From Multifurca ochricompacta (lineage: Eukaryota; Basidiomycota; Agaricomycetes; Russulales; Russulaceae): 64,000 nt of DNA. Positions 1 to 12,600 of the stretch are shown here, one piece after another (the stretch's first letter is position 1; the number at the start of each line of letters is the position of its first letter). The translations under genes were made by a program, and so were the position numbers. The stretch is taken from contig WTXG01000075.1 of assembly GCA_022496185.1 (NCBI GenBank), positions 94,718 through 158,717 on the forward strand, given 5' to 3'. The notes under the pieces were generated by a model that saw only the letters and a list, made by a program, of their open reading frames with translations, searched no databases and was not told where the DNA came from.

Positions 1-58
1 CAAAGATGGGGACAAGGAAGAGCTGTTCTGGGACACTGGGGCACTTTTCAGTCACTAT

Positions 59-1509
59 TAGTGATTGTCAAGGGGTTTCATACCCACGCGGGTAAGCGCC
101 GCGGGTTTTGCCAGGTACGGGTACGGGTATACGGCTCCCAACCCGTGGAAACCCGTACCCGCGCGGTGGGTTTGGCGGGTATAGGCGCCGATTATGCATT
201 GATAAGATCAGTAGAATTTCCGAGATAAAACACATCTGCAGTCACAAAAATACAAGATCTCGTCTGATGTATGCTACAGGGTGGCGTTAAATATGTTCTA
301 GTATTATCCTACAAAATATCAAAGCAGATTAACAGTGCGATGTAAAATAAAATCCTTATCAGTGATCCACTTTCTTGAAAACCATGATACATCTGTTTTA
401 TTAACGCACGACCAATTCTGCCGGTCTGGCACTATCTAAAATACACTCTAGACTAATATAGACTATTCTATAATTTAATTATTAAATTACTTTATTGAAA
501 CAAGGCCCGCGTGTGTCTACAAGCTGCATGGGGCAGCGACTACATTGCATCGCATGGTGGTCTGACCTCCTTCCTATTAAGGAAGGTTGACTTAAACGCG
601 CAGAAATGTGCATCCAGGGACTAGGACAGTCGCGCTTGTATGAAATGAAACCAGAATAATAAAATAATAATGTAAATAAAGGATCCATTTAATCTTCTGA
701 ACATAAACCAACAATTTTTGAGGAATCTTGAGTAGCCATAAATGAACGCGTTGTGTCCAAGTGCTTATCTCCTTGACCGGGATGGCCCGGGCCATTTACC
801 CGAAATGCGCAGAAATGCAAAGAACAGTCACGCTCATATAAAATTGAAACCAGAATAATAAAATAAAAATGGAATAATAAATTATCTTAATCTTATGAAC
901 ATAAAATAGGAATCTTTGAGGGATCTTGAGTAGCCATAAATGAACGCGTTGTGTCCAAGTGCATATCTCCTTGACCGGGATCTCCCGGGCCGGATCTCCG
1001 AAATGCGCGATGCAAGTAAAGAACTTGCACGCGTTTCATTTTATGGGTAACCCAGGTATCAAAACAATTATCCAGGTGTTACCCCTACCAATTTCTATGT
1101 GTTCATCAATTTTTTTTGCATTCTGTGTAATTATCTGACAGGCTTTTCATCAATGTTCTATAACATCCTATCTAATCATTGCTGTATACTGGATTTTAGT
1201 TGTGCTTGTATAAAATTGAAAGCAGAATAATAAAATAAAAATGGAATAATTAATTATCTTAATCTTCTAAACATAAAACAAGAGTCATTGAGGGATCTTA
1301 AGCAGCCACAAATGAACGCGTTGTGTATCTTCTTGGTCCGGGAAGGCCCGGGCCGGTTATCCGAAATGCGCGATGCAAGTAAAGAACTTGCACGCGTTTT
1401 CACGGGTGACCCGCGGGTAACCGCGGGTTACCCGTACCCGTAGTGACGGGTACGGGTACGGGTACGGGTACCAACGAGGATACCCCAGGGTTACCCCTGC
1501 CAATCACTA
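59..1509. mobile_element. H1 copy a: non-autonomous hAT-like element
   Basis: A 1451-bp non-coding element with imperfect terminal inverted repeats: left TAGTGATTGTCAAGGGGTTT, right end (reverse complement) TAGTGATTGGCAGGGGTAAC. It is flanked by the perfect 8-bp direct repeat gtcactat at 51-58 and 1510-1517. TAGTGA-type ends with 8-bp duplications are the hallmark of hAT transposons. No transposase frame is visible, so movement would depend on a source elsewhere. Subterminal regions are packed with ACGGGT/GGGTAC units, probably transposase-binding repeats. The interior has AT-rich repeated blocks containing aatgaacgcgttgtgt near 742, 941 and 1311. A second full copy lies at 57495-58934. Confidence 0.85.
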
Positions 1510-1535
1510 GTCACTATCGGCTGCAAAGGAGATTG

Positions 1536-2054
1536 TGTTGAACAGGCATGAGGTGCAGCATACTGACTGTGGGTTGTTAGCGAGTTAGGCTAGACAAAGA
1601 CAAGTTAAACTTCAGAGGTAGAAGAAACTCTATTATACTATACTACTGACCTAGACAAAGACAAGTTAACTACTAAGAGTGTTAGTCTCAAGGTATGGTA
1701 GTAAGTAAGAGAGGGACTTACACTTCAGAGGTAGAAGAAACTCTGAAGTGTAAGAGACAAAACAGACACCCTTATATACTTTCCAAGGGATGGTCTGTGC
1801 ACTGGGAATAAGTCCACAAGTGCTGGACAAAGTCCAAACAATAAACAAGAGGGAATAAGGCCATTGGCCAGTAAGGAATCACATGCTTGTACATCATTAC
1901 TAAGGTACATCAGTCAGCTACTGTGGAATGTGAGAAAGAAGGTAATAATGATATGGTAAATAGTCTGAAACTCCGATATCTAATCTAGTCCACTAAGTAG
2001 CCAATCTAATCTCCTGATGCCTGAAGCATCACCGAACACATCCTGTGTTCAACA
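1536..2054 (-). repeat. copia A 3' LTR
   Basis: A 519-bp LTR with inverted ends TGTTGAACA and TGTTCAACA. It is nearly the same as 16163-16675. On the minus strand it follows a purine-rich tract (plus 2055-2063, minus ATGGAGGGA) that is the likely polypurine tract for plus-strand DNA priming. A diverged copy of the same LTR lies at 28588-29089. Confidence 0.85.
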
Positions 2055-2327
2055 TCCCTCCATGCTGAAGGCATCTGGTCATAGATGGGAAATGAGTTAA
2101 ATGAGCACACTGCCAGCCAGCAATGTTGAGAACGAGTCAACAAGAAGTGCGGGTTGTGAGTTTGCATACAAGTTGTAGATTCACTTATGCAAGCTGAACA
2201 CCTGACATATTTGAATGCCTACTTCTGGTGTACACACCACTTGCATCACTCTCAAGGTTGAGAACATGCTCATGTTGCATGGTGGGAAAGTGAGACTGGT
2301 ATACAAAGTCTCCAAATTCCAGCTCTC

Positions 2328-5300
2328 TCATTCCAGCACTAATCCAAGTCCATTTACCATGGTTTCAAAGGATGCTCTTGGTAGAGACTTAGTGAAGCCA
2401 TCTGCCAGCATCTCACCAGTGGGAGTTTGCACTAAGTCAATTATGTGTGATTCAATGTATCCCCTAATGGCATGGTACTTGATGGGTATGTGCTTTGACT
2501 GCCTTCCTGTGACAGGGTTTAATGCCAGATCTACAGCACCCTTATTGTCACAGTGGAGTAGTATAGGGGAGGATACCTCAAACCCTAATTCCTCCATAAA
2601 AGTCCTATACCACGCTGCCTGATTTGCAGCCTCAGAGAGGCTCATATATTCAGCCTCTGTGGTGGACTGTGCTACTGTCTTCTGCTTTCTGGAGCACCAG
2701 GATATGGCACCATTAGCTAAGAAAATACATAGCCTGAGGTAGAGTGGCAGTCCTCTTGATCTCCCCATGAGGAATCTGCAAAGCCATGAAGGCCACTCTC
2801 CCCATTCCCTCCAGAATACTGCAACTTGCAGTCTTTTGTACTATTAAGATATTTTAAGACATATTTTGCAAGTCACATATGATCTTGAGAGGGATTGGAA
2901 GCATATTGACTAAGGCATGCCACAGCAAAACTGATGTCCAGTCTGCTTCCTATCTGCACCCATAGCAGAGACCCCATCAACTGTTGATACTTCTTTATTT
3001 CAGAAGTAGATGCCTGGCCATCAAACTTGACCAGATGTACATCAGCACCAGAGGGAAGAGGAGTATATACTCGGTTGGAATCCCTCATCCCAAACTTCTC
3101 AATGATAGATAAAACATAGGCTGCTTGATCAATCTCCAGTGTCTTGTTAGGACGATCCCTGGTGATGTTAACTCCAAGGTATGACTGGATTTCTCCCAAG
3201 TCAGTCATCTCATATTGATTAGATAGAGCTGACTTCAGCCATGTTATCTTATCATTGGAAGATCCAAGTATAGTTATGTCATCTACATAGAGAATGATGT
3301 AGAGTGAATCATCCCCCTCCTTTTGATGAAACACATATACTCCTGCATCAGAGTATGTCTGAGTAAAGCCCAGTTCATTAAGAACTGCATGGAATTTGCA
3401 ATTCCATGCTTGAGAAGCTTGTTTGAGGCCATATAATGCTTTTTGTAGCCTACAAACTTTGGACTCTTGACCAGCAATGATGAAACCAACTGGTTGCTCC
3501 ATATAAATTTCCTCATCCAGATCACCATGTAGGAATGCCGATTTGACATCCATTTGGTGGATTTCCCAATCCTCTAGCATAGCTAGCACTAGTAATAATC
3601 TAAGAGATTCAAATCTGGCAACTGGGGAAAAGTTTCATCAAAGTCTACCCCTTCTATTTGGGTAAAACCTTTTGCCACAAGCCTAGCACAAAACCGTCCA
3701 TCTGGTTTCAGCTTAAAAACCCATTTTGACTTGACTGCCTTTCTTCCTTCTGGAAGATCCTCAAGGCACCACACATTAAGTTTATCTAAGGCATCAATTT
3801 CATATTTACATGCCTCAAGCCATTCACTGGCATTGTCAGACTGCATTGCCTCCTGAAAAGTCAGGGGGTCTCTATAGGAGACACCTGCAGCATTTAGCAA
3901 TTCCATATGCCCAAGTCTGGAAGAACCTTGCACGAACTCAGCATTATCCTCATTATAAAATTGAGGATTCATGTGACATGAACATTTGGGACAGGCAGTA
4001 TCAAGATCTAAATCTTCCTGCACAGCCCTGTCACATTGTTGAGAGCATGGACTTTCCCTAGTAAATACTGGTTGGGGAAGTCTGCCAACATTCTTTTTAG
4101 ATTGTCTTTTGGCACAGGTTCTTTGGGGGAGTTCTGATGGTTCCATGATTTGGGACGGAGGTGTCTGATAGATAGTAACATCATGCATGTCTACATCTCT
4201 TTCGGGTGTGGTAGGCTCAGGATTTATTTGAGGAGGTTCCACTACCTCCTGTTCCTCAACCTTGGCTTCCTTATCTTCAGGAGCCTGAGGAACTGTGGCT
4301 ATTGCTGGTTGAGGCTGGACAGGCCTCTCAACTTCTAAGACAAAAGGTGTAACTTTTTCCTTTTGCTTTCCCTTGCTGTCCTTGGCAAGGTTGGATGGGA
4401 AGGATCCTTCATCAAATGTCACATCTCTTGACAATATGAAGGATTGAGTATGCATATCCCATAAAAGATATCCTTTAGAGTGGGGTGCATACCCAACAAA
4501 GACTGTTTCTCTGGCCTTGTGATCCAGTTTATGTCTTTTATCCTCTGGGACAGTGTAATAGGCTAAGCAGCCAAATATTTTAAAATAGGAGACATCTGGA
4601 ATGTCCCCATCCAGAAGCTCAAGCAGTGTCCTCCACTTATTAGAATGGATGGGTGTTCTGTTGTATATGTGACATGCGGTTCACACTGCACATTCCCAGA
4701 AACCAAGGGAAAGACCAGCATGATGCAGCATACTGGTAGCCTTTTCCATAATGGTTCTGTTGAACCTTTCAGCCCTTCCATTCTGTTGTGGGGAATATGG
4801 CATTGTCAATTTATGCTCTATGCCAGCCTGCTCAAGTATTGACTTCAGCTCCCTATTAACAAATTTGCCACCTTGGTCCGTATGTAAGGTCTTTATTTTC
4901 TTGTCTGTTTTATTTTCCAAGAATGCCTTAATGTTTACGAAGACCAATGTAAAGTCACTTTTAGCCTTCATAGCAACAACTAGAGCTGTCCTGCTAAAGT
5001 TGTCTATGAAGGTGGTGAAGTATAGATTCCCTTGAATTGAAGTACATTGTAAAGGACCAACTAGGTCACTATGAATGACTTCTAAGGGTGCTGAAGCTCT
5101 CTTTTGAGAGGGAGGGAATGGAAGACGGTGTGATTTTCCCATTTCACAGCCATAACATGGCTTGTCTTCCACTTGGCTATTATCAATGCTAAGGCCTTTT
5201 ACAGCCTTAGGAGCATGTCTTTTGAGGGCCTCTTTTGACATATGACCCATGCACAAATGCCAGGTTTCAAGGCTACTTGATGCAGATTTGTGGGAAGCAG

Positions 5301-5952
5301 TATTTAGATTCTGCATAGTTTTCCCAAGGACCCAATAGAGTCCCATAGCCTTGACACCTTCTGCTATAATTGCATTATTATACTTTATTCTGACTTCAGA
5401 TGGAGTAAACTCCACTGAGCCGCCTTTATCTGTGATGCAGCTTGTTGACAGTATTCTTTCACTGCCAGGCATATAGTAGACATTATTTAACTCTAACTCA
5501 TAATTATTACAAGTTTTGAGAATGACTTTGCCTGTTCCTTTGACTTGGACTATGGAGCCATCACTGATTGTCACCTGATGTCCTGTATGTGGCAGGTATT
5601 CAGAGAAATCTTCTAGATATGGTGTGAAATGAGTGGTGGCTCCACTGTCCATCATCCAAGGGTTGCTGCCATCATTGACTTCTTGCATATGTTCTGTCAA
5701 AGAATAAAGTGAAATGCGAGGTGTCTCATGCACCTCCTGTATTCTGCCACTACCATTAACTATGGTAGCTACTTGTGTGGAGTTTGTTTGTACACTGGGG
5801 CCTTGCCCCTTCCTCTTGTTGCCCTTTTTGCCTGCATCAGCATTGGCTCTGTCCTGTTTCCTTTGCCAACATTCATTAGCCTTGTGGCCTGGCTTCTGGC
5901 AATAGAAGCAGGTGACATCATTGGACAATGATGCACCTGCAGGTTGTGGCAT
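2328..5952 (-). pseudogene. pol: copia A pol (protease, integrase, RT, RNase H), frameshifted
   Basis: The polyprotein is readable in pieces on the minus strand. 5952-4681 holds a CCHC knuckle (CFYCQKPGHKANEC), protease motif WMMDSGATTHF, the GAG-pre-integrase HxCMGH region, and integrase with HSDLVGP, HTDQGGKF and PQQNGRAERFNRT. 4455-3589 carries a Pro/Glu-rich linker and the RT start (WVFKLKPDGRF, ARLVAKGFTQ). 3589-2873 holds RT with MDVKSAFLHGDL, KALYGLKQA and the catalytic LYVDD. 2768-2328 is RNase H with TTEAEYMSLSEA and DNKGAVDL. Frame changes near 4681, 4560, 3590 and 2800-2870 break it. Family knowledge: pol matures and copies the element RNA and integrates the cDNA. It is inactive as read. 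Confidence 0.85.
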
Positions 5953-6042
5953 GAAATTTGATTGTTTTTTGTTTTTATTTTTGTTGACATGGGCTGCCTT
6001 GTTAAGGGCAGCCCCAACACCACTTCCTGTGGGGCTGGCTAG

Positions 6043-6753
6043 TCAGCTTTCCTCATTTAGGAACCTTTGTACAAGGTCCTGAGGGGAAAGGTGGTCAGGA
6101 GGACCTGATGCCAGGATTGAGCCAGCAATGGCATTGTAGGATGGAGGTAGGGATTGGAGCAAGATAAAGCTCATCTGGAGATCAGAGATCTCCATCCCAT
6201 TCTCTTTGAGAGTACTCCTTGCATCCAACACATGCTGCAACTGGGGCCTAAATTGTTTGCCTTCCTCCAAATGGAAGGACGAAACTGAGCACCACAGATT
6301 GTAGGTGGCCATGCTACCTACTGAGCCATAGAGCAATTCTAGTTGCTCATACTTGGCATTGACAGAAGGGTAAGTTCTGTCAGAGGCAATTTGGGAGTAT
6401 TTTTCTGGTGATGTTACCATCACCAAAACTCCCATGAGGACTTCCTCCACTCTGTTCCATTCTAGGTACAGAGGCTCCAACCAAAGTGCGAAGTGTTTGG
6501 CATATTCATCACCCTTTTCTCCATCCTCCATTTTGGGTGCATTCAGGAACTCAGGTGCATCATGCATGATGTGCCTTTTCATTCCATTGATGCGAAGCAG
6601 GGCAGTAAAAGAAACTGACCACTGCTGCCAATTGGAGCCATCAAGCTTGTTGAACTTGAAGGTGGGGGGGAAGACGATGGAAGACATTTGAGATGATTTA
6701 AAGAGTTGATCCTGGTTCCAAGGAGCAGTTAGAACCAGTTGTCCAGGTCTCAT
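6043..6753 (-). CDS. gag: copia A gag (capsid region)
   Basis: 236 codons upstream of pol on the minus strand. The text FNKLDGSNWQQWSVSFTALL, followed by WLEPLYLEWNRVEEVLMG and QSLPPSYNAIAGSIL, is the UBN2/gag-polypeptide of LTR copia type. I favour the internal start MSSIVFPP at 6687, where similarity to copia gags begins, over the ATG at 6753. The CCHC knuckle that normally ends gag is in another frame (about 5915-5875), so gag and pol are separated by a frame change near 6040-5950. Gag would form the cytoplasmic virus-like particle. Confidence 0.75.
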   Translation of the reverse strand: MRPGQLVLTAPWNQDQLFKSSQMSSIVFPPTFKFNKLDGSNWQQWSVSFTALLRINGMKRHIMHDAPEFLNAPKMEDGEKGDEYAKHFALWLEPLYLEWNRVEEVLMGVLVMVTSPEKYSQIASDRTYPSVNAKYEQLELLYGSVGSMATYNLWCSVSSFHLEEGKQFRPQLQHVLDARSTLKENGMEISDLQMSFILLQSLPPSYNAIAGSILASGPPDHLSPQDLVQRFLNEES

Positions 6754-6953
6754 TTAAGAGGGCCCGTCCATTCTGTGGCGCTATGCTTCAGAACTTAAAA
6801 AAGTCCTGCCTCTGATGTGCGACTTCTAAGTAGTATAGTAAGCTGTCTAGCGCCATCTACAACAAGTCCTAAGCCCACATCAGGGGGACGTTGTGTAAAT
6901 AGATGTGTTACAACTCACTGTCGACTGCCTGGACAGTGGGTTGTATGCAAAGG

Positions 6954-7542
6954 TGTTACGACCCCTGCCTAGCAACCCGATTTTCTTCACTCTCCCCAAT
7001 GATGACCCTGCCCTTCCCCCTACGCTACACTTCTTGATTACGTCTCCTTCCTGGGACCCATCACGTGCCTTGCTCCCTTCCCCGTGATCGACTTTGTCTC
7101 TGTTTGCCTCGCTTTGTCTATGGTTGACTCCGTTTCTCTTATCTCTTATCCCTTATCGTACGACCGGACACTTACTTAGTTCCCTATCAGAAGCTAGGCT
7201 TTACGCCCTTCGCTTTCGTATATTTGGGCCCACATGACTCTGTTCTCTTATCTCGTAGACGCCCATTCGATTATGTATATAAGTCCGCTGTAACTACAAT
7301 GTAGACCTCAGACTCGACTTATTGAATACATCGGTGTTTGTCTTCTGGACTTCCCCTTGAAACCTCTGACTCAATCGTCTCAGTGCTTTTGGCACTTTCC
7401 GCTCACCATTGTCACTCGGGAACAGCCCCGTTGACTTTGACTCATCCATTCACACTCCAAGAGGTCTTGTTGATCTCTTATCTGAACACACGTACTAAGC
7501 TGTCACACAAGTCGTGCGGAACGTCTCACACTGGACGTAACA
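6954..7542 (+). repeat. gypsy A 5' LTR
   Basis: Begins TGTTACGACCCC and ends GGACGTAACA. It contains TATATAAG at 7276-7283 and the predicted transcript start AGACTCGACTT at 7310-7320. It is paired with 14323-14911. Confidence 0.92.
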
Positions 7543-7555
7543 TCAAGTCGAGTCT
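7276..7555 (+). promoter_or_regulatory. gypsy A promoter, transcript start and self-primer binding site
   Basis: TATATAAG (7276-7283) is followed after 26 nt by AGACTCGACTT (7310-7320). Its exact reverse complement AAGTCGAGTCT lies at 7545-7555, 2 nt after the LTR end. No tRNA 3'-end complement is seen at that place. This is the layout of S. pombe Tf1, where the first 11 nt of the mRNA fold back onto the primer site and are cleaved to prime reverse transcription. The match is exactly 11 nt, with no extension on either side. The transcript start itself is inferred from TATA spacing. Confidence 0.75.
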
Positions 7556-7561
7556 CTCACA

Positions 7562-9613
7562 GTGGCTTCCAGCTGCAGTCAGACCCTCTTCCAGGAAGAA
7601 CTCATCGAACGCAGAGACGAGAATAATCTTTCACAGCAAGTACTTGGCTCTGCCGCCTGGAAAGACTTTGAATCCGAGTTTGGATACTACATCTATCACA
7701 ATGGAAGATACCAACCGGTAGAATACAACGAAGAGAAAAGAGTTTGGTATTGTATCCGATACTCGGACAGTCGAAACTCTTGGGTTACAACCAGACCTGC
7801 CCCACCTGAATTTGGACTAGGCCCGTGGAGAGAAAACCCTCCGGCCATTGTCACGGACTCTGAACCAGAAGAGTACGTAGAAGAACATAGCGAAGAAGCA
7901 CTGGTATTAGCGTCGTCTACAGCCCCAGTTGCACCTGAAGTTGTCACGTTCAGAGCCCCTGCTTTGACAACTCCCCAGATCTCTATACAATCCACCAACA
8001 CCGTCACCCCGTTTTACCAGAACATGTCCACCATTGCCGCCCAGCTTCCAGACCCCGCCCCACCAGCCCCAGTGGCAGCGCCACCAAACATTCCTCCCCC
8101 GTCCGGACGATTATCAGGAGTGTGACAGAATTCTCCCTGCGACGTTACTAATGACTTGACATCATGTTTCCTCGGTGTTTTGCTTACTGAGGGCCTAACC
8201 CCTCCTAATTCTCCTTAGTTCTAGCCTGATCTACTATTAGACATTATATCATAGTACTAGATGCTTCTACATAATATGACATAGCTAGCTCCACATGTAT
8301 TTAAAGACCAACTAGAGTAGAGAGACAGACTAAGTCTGTTCTCTTGTGTTCAATCAAAGGTGCTTCGGAATCCTTGAGTCCTCCCAGTTAGAACCCCACT
8401 TGAACTCTCCAAGATGTGACTTGGAGAGCCTTCATCATCTTGAACTTGCTGCAGGACCGAGCGTCTCTGCTGTCAACTTCGAATCTCACGCGCGTGCCCT
8501 ATCGACTTTGAACTAGGCTTGATCCACTGTGACCTTTGAACCTTGACTGAACTTGTTTCCTCTTGTTCGACAACGACACAGTTCCGCACCTAACTGTGAC
8601 AAGGAGTGCTTCCCCAAACGTTCACTGGGGACCGCTCACAAAGCAAAAAATTCATGTTGGAGTTCACAACCTTTAAAAACTTCAACCATGACGTCCCACA
8701 GATTGTCAATCCATTTCAACGAGCCAATCTGTTCCTTTCCCTGATTCGGGGGGATGCGGTTGACGACTGGACCATGGAACAGCTGGAATGGCTGAATGAA
8801 CAAGTCGAAAGTGGGCGCCGTACCACTAGTGAAGGTCTTTGGGAGACCATCACTGAGCAGTTCAAGGATGCCTTCACGGATGGGCAGGCCAAGCAGAAGG
8901 CAGCCCGGGAGCTAAAGTCCCTCAGAATGGAGAAGGGAGAACTTGACGCGTATGTCGCCAAGTTCAGAAGTCTAGCCAACAGGGCCGGCTATGACACAGA
9001 CGAAGAGGCAACGTTAGACCTCTTTTCACAAGGTCTGCCCAACCCCCTGGTCAAAAATATTATTCAGTTTCATCACCCCCACGACTGGGATACTTGGGTT
9101 GACGCTGCTCGGAGGCAGCAACAAGACTACCTTGACTTCCAGACAAGGTTTGGAGTTGACACCAAAAAAGGAAAGACCCGAGACCAGTGGAAGGCAGTGT
9201 TCGGAGTGAAGCCCGCGCCACATGGCCAGAGGGATCCAAATGCTATGGATACCTCTGCAGATCGGGCCCGAGCTCGGGCAGCACTTACGGAAGACGAGCG
9301 GCAGACACTAATGAAAGAAGGGCGCTGCTTCCGTTGCAGAGCATTGGGACATATGTCCCGGGACTGTCCCAAGAAGGGAGCACGAGTTGCTGTCGCCACG
9401 GTGACACCGGAGCACCCTGTTCAAAACAACCCCCCCACTGTGGACAAGCGGTCAAAAGAAGAGAAGGCTCAGGATATATGGGCCAACATGATGAAGGAAA
9501 GTGAGGAAGTGCGCGCCATACTAGTAGAAAAGGCATTTGCAAAAAGGATTTTTGTTAGGCTCAAACCCATCGGCCTGGGCATGAGCACTCCATGTTACCT
9601 CTGTGTATGCTAG
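7562..9613 (+). pseudogene. gag: gypsy A gag, split by a solo LTR
   Basis: The gag frame runs 7562-8120 and 8606-9550. Its homologous start is GTG GCT TCC; no ATG occurs in frame until about codon 146 (MSTIAAQL). The second part carries the retrotransposon gag domain (FTGDRSQSKKFMLEF, AVDDWTMEQLEWLNEQ, LFSQGLPNPLVKNIIQF) and one CCHC knuckle CFRCRALGHMSRDC. A 1-nt deletion in the AAAAAGG run near 9540 removes the usual gag stop and fuses the end of gag to the pol frame. The solo LTR at 8121-8601 interrupts Gly-Val of the GVLPQTF motif. Confidence 0.85.
8121..8601 (+). repeat. solo LTR of family S inside gypsy A gag
   Basis: A 481-bp unit beginning TGTGACAGAATTC and ending CTAACTGTGACA, with perfect 5-bp duplication aggag at 8116-8120 and 8602-8606. 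It has a TATTTAAAG box near 8300 and the palindrome-like AGACTAAGTCTG near 8328. It is a solo LTR, left by LTR-LTR recombination. Relatives lie at 34351-34867, 39285-40448 and 56462-56756. Confidence 0.85.
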
Positions 9614-12600
9614 TCGATTCAAGTCATTAAAAATACCAGTCCATTTTGAAACTACACAGAGGACGGCCGATCGAGATATTTTAGTGGACTCCGGAGCCAC
9701 AGACAATTTTATTCATCCACGACTAATCAAAACAATGGGTCTGGGCAGCTGGCACTTCCCCAGGAAAAGAACATTTGGAACATTGACGGAACGGCCAACC
9801 GTGCTGGGAAAATCACTCATTACACGGATCTGAAGGTCCAGGTTGGAGAGACCATGAAGAACATTCGTTTCCTGATTACGGATCTGGGAGACGAAGATCT
9901 TATCTTAGGGTATCCGTGGCTTGCCACGTTCGAGCCCAAGATCAACTGGGCTGACGCGACAATGGATAAAGAATCATATCCCACTATCATCACGTCGATA
10001 GGCTATGACTATGCAGTCAGACACCCAATGATAAAAGCCATGAGCACGGGAGGGGAAGACCCAGGACGCTGTTATGCCACTAAAGCATCGGAGCTAGCCC
10101 AAAAAGCAGTACAAGGGCAGACGGAAAAGACGTACAGCGAGTAGTGCCGAGCACCTACCATCGGCATTGGAAGGTGTTTTCTGAGGAAGAATCCCAGCGT
10201 TTTCCACCTTCCAGACCATGGGACCATGCCATAGACTTACTCCCTGATACGCCAGCAGCAATAGATTGCAAAATCTATCCGCTGTCCCAGTCTGAGCAGG
10301 TGGCGTTGACGGAGTTCCTGGAAGAACATTTGGCAAAAGGATACATTCGCCCATCCAAGTCGCAGTACGCTTCACCCTTCTTCTTCATCAAAAAGAAGGA
10401 TGGCAAGCTGCGACCAGTTCAGGATTATCGGCAATTAACGCATACACCGTGAAAAACGCCTACCCCCTGCCGCTCATCTCCGAACTTATTGACACCATGA
10501 GGGATAAGTCCCTCTTCTCAAAGATGGACGTGCGATGGGGTTATAACAACGTCAGGATCAAGGAAGGTGACCAGTGCAAAGCAGGCATTCAAAACAAATC
10601 AAGGGTTGTTCGAACCCAATGTTATGTTCTTTGGCCTCACGAACTCGCCGGCAACATTCAGGCCATGATGAACCACATCTTCCGTGATCTCATTCTCACA
10701 GGAGAAGTAGTGGTCTATATGGACGACATTCTAGTAGCCACCCCAGATGACCTGGACCACCACCGAAGTCGTGTACATCAGGTGTTGGATATACTGCATG
10801 AACATGATCTCTATCTCAAGCCTGCCAAATGCTCCTTCGAACAGCGGAGCATTGAATATCTAGGGGTCATCCTGGAAGGAGGACAAGTACGCATGGATCC
10901 CATTAAAGTACAGGGAATCCAGGAGTGGCCCGTGCCACCTGTGTCAAGGATGTCTGATCGTTCATTGGATTCTGTAACTTTTACCGACGATTCATCAAGG
11001 GGTTTTCAGGCATCGCACGACCACTGAATGACCTGCTGAAAAAGGATGTACCATGGCATTGGGATGCCGCATAGCAGCAGGCATTTGAACAGATTAGGGC
11101 CCTCGTTGGCTCAGAGCCAGTACTTATCCAACCAGACCTAGGCTGCCCCTTTGAAGTAGAAGTGGATGCCTCGCACTTTGCGAATGGGGCAGTATTGTAC
11201 CAGAGAGACGCCGCACAAGTACTCCACCCAGTGGCGTACTATTCCGAAACCTTCTCCCCTGCTGAGAGGAACTACGACATCTGGGATAGGGAGCTTTTAG
11301 CCATAGTCAAGGCGTTGCGACACTGGCGACCCTATTTGGGGCACCCCTCATAAGACCGTCATTCACACCGATCATTCCAACCTTTTATACTGGAAGGAAC
11401 CCCACAAGATCAGCCGGCGTGTAGCACGAGAAGTCTTGGAATTAGAAGAATATAACTTCACGCTGAAACACATTGCTGGGAGTCAGAATGCTAGAGCAGA
11501 TGCATTATCGCGCAGACCAGACATGCATACAGGGGAAGACGACAATAACGACATCACTGTCCTCCCAGAAGAGGTATTCGCCAAGACGGCCGTCGTCAGT
11601 CTCCATGACATGGACCTTGGGCACAAGTTTCCCAAAATATGAACCAAGACCTGTGTCGTTCATGGGCTGACGCTCACAATTTAAAAGAAATCAGCGGTCT
11701 TTGGTGGAAAGATGGAGATCGACTCGTTGTCACCGGTGGTGACAACATTAAGAGGGGGGTGATCCATTTTCATCACGACCTTCCCTCCGCTGGCCATCCA
11801 GGCATTGCCAACACTTACGCCCTGGCCAAGAGAGACTATTGGTGGCCCAATATGAAAAAGACATTGAGAGCTACGTACGAGGATGCGCATCATGTCAAGC
11901 AAACAAGGTGAACACGCACCCAAAATCCCACCAATGCTTCCCATTACTCCCAGTACATCGACTCCTTTCCAGACCATCGCCATGGACTTCATTGTCAAGC
12001 TGCCCAAATCACAAGGCTTCGACACTATCCTTACAATCACAGACCATGATTGCTCCAAAGCGGCCCTCTTCATTCCCTGCAATGAAACTATCACAGCTGA
12101 AGGAGTGGCGAAACTATACCTGAACCACGTATACCGTCACTACGGACTCCCTAAAAGATCATCTCTGACCGAGATACCCGTTTTACATCGGCATTTGCGA
12201 GAGCCTTATGCAAGACGCTGGACATCACGCAGAATATCTCGACGGCATACCATCCACAGACAGACGGACAGTCTGAGCGGACGAACCAATGGTTGGAACA
12301 GTATCTCCGGTTTTGGTGCAACGGCAGGCAAGACGATTGGGCAGAATGGCTGTCGACCGCAGAATTCGCTCACAATTCATGGCCCAATGGAACGACAAAA
12401 TCCACCCCTTTCTCCCTTATCATGGGCTGGACTCCACGCACCACATGGACAGAGAAGCCCATCAATGTCCCTCAGTAACCGAACGGATCGGCCAATGGGA
12501 AGAGCTGCGGCAATCAGCCAATGAGAATCTGGTAAAGGCGCAACAGCTTCTGGCAGCACAGCCAAGCACATTCACACCTTATCAGACCAATGACTGGGTA

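Noticed and set aside
1440..1475. GGGTAC tandem arrays as telomeric repeat
   Set aside because: They sit at fixed places within the H1 ends, inside 8-bp duplications, and differ from the fungal TTAGGG type; better read as subterminal transposon repeats.
2215..2622. Open frame on the plus strand (135 codons)
   Set aside because: Exact antisense of copia A RNase H, which has clear family motifs.
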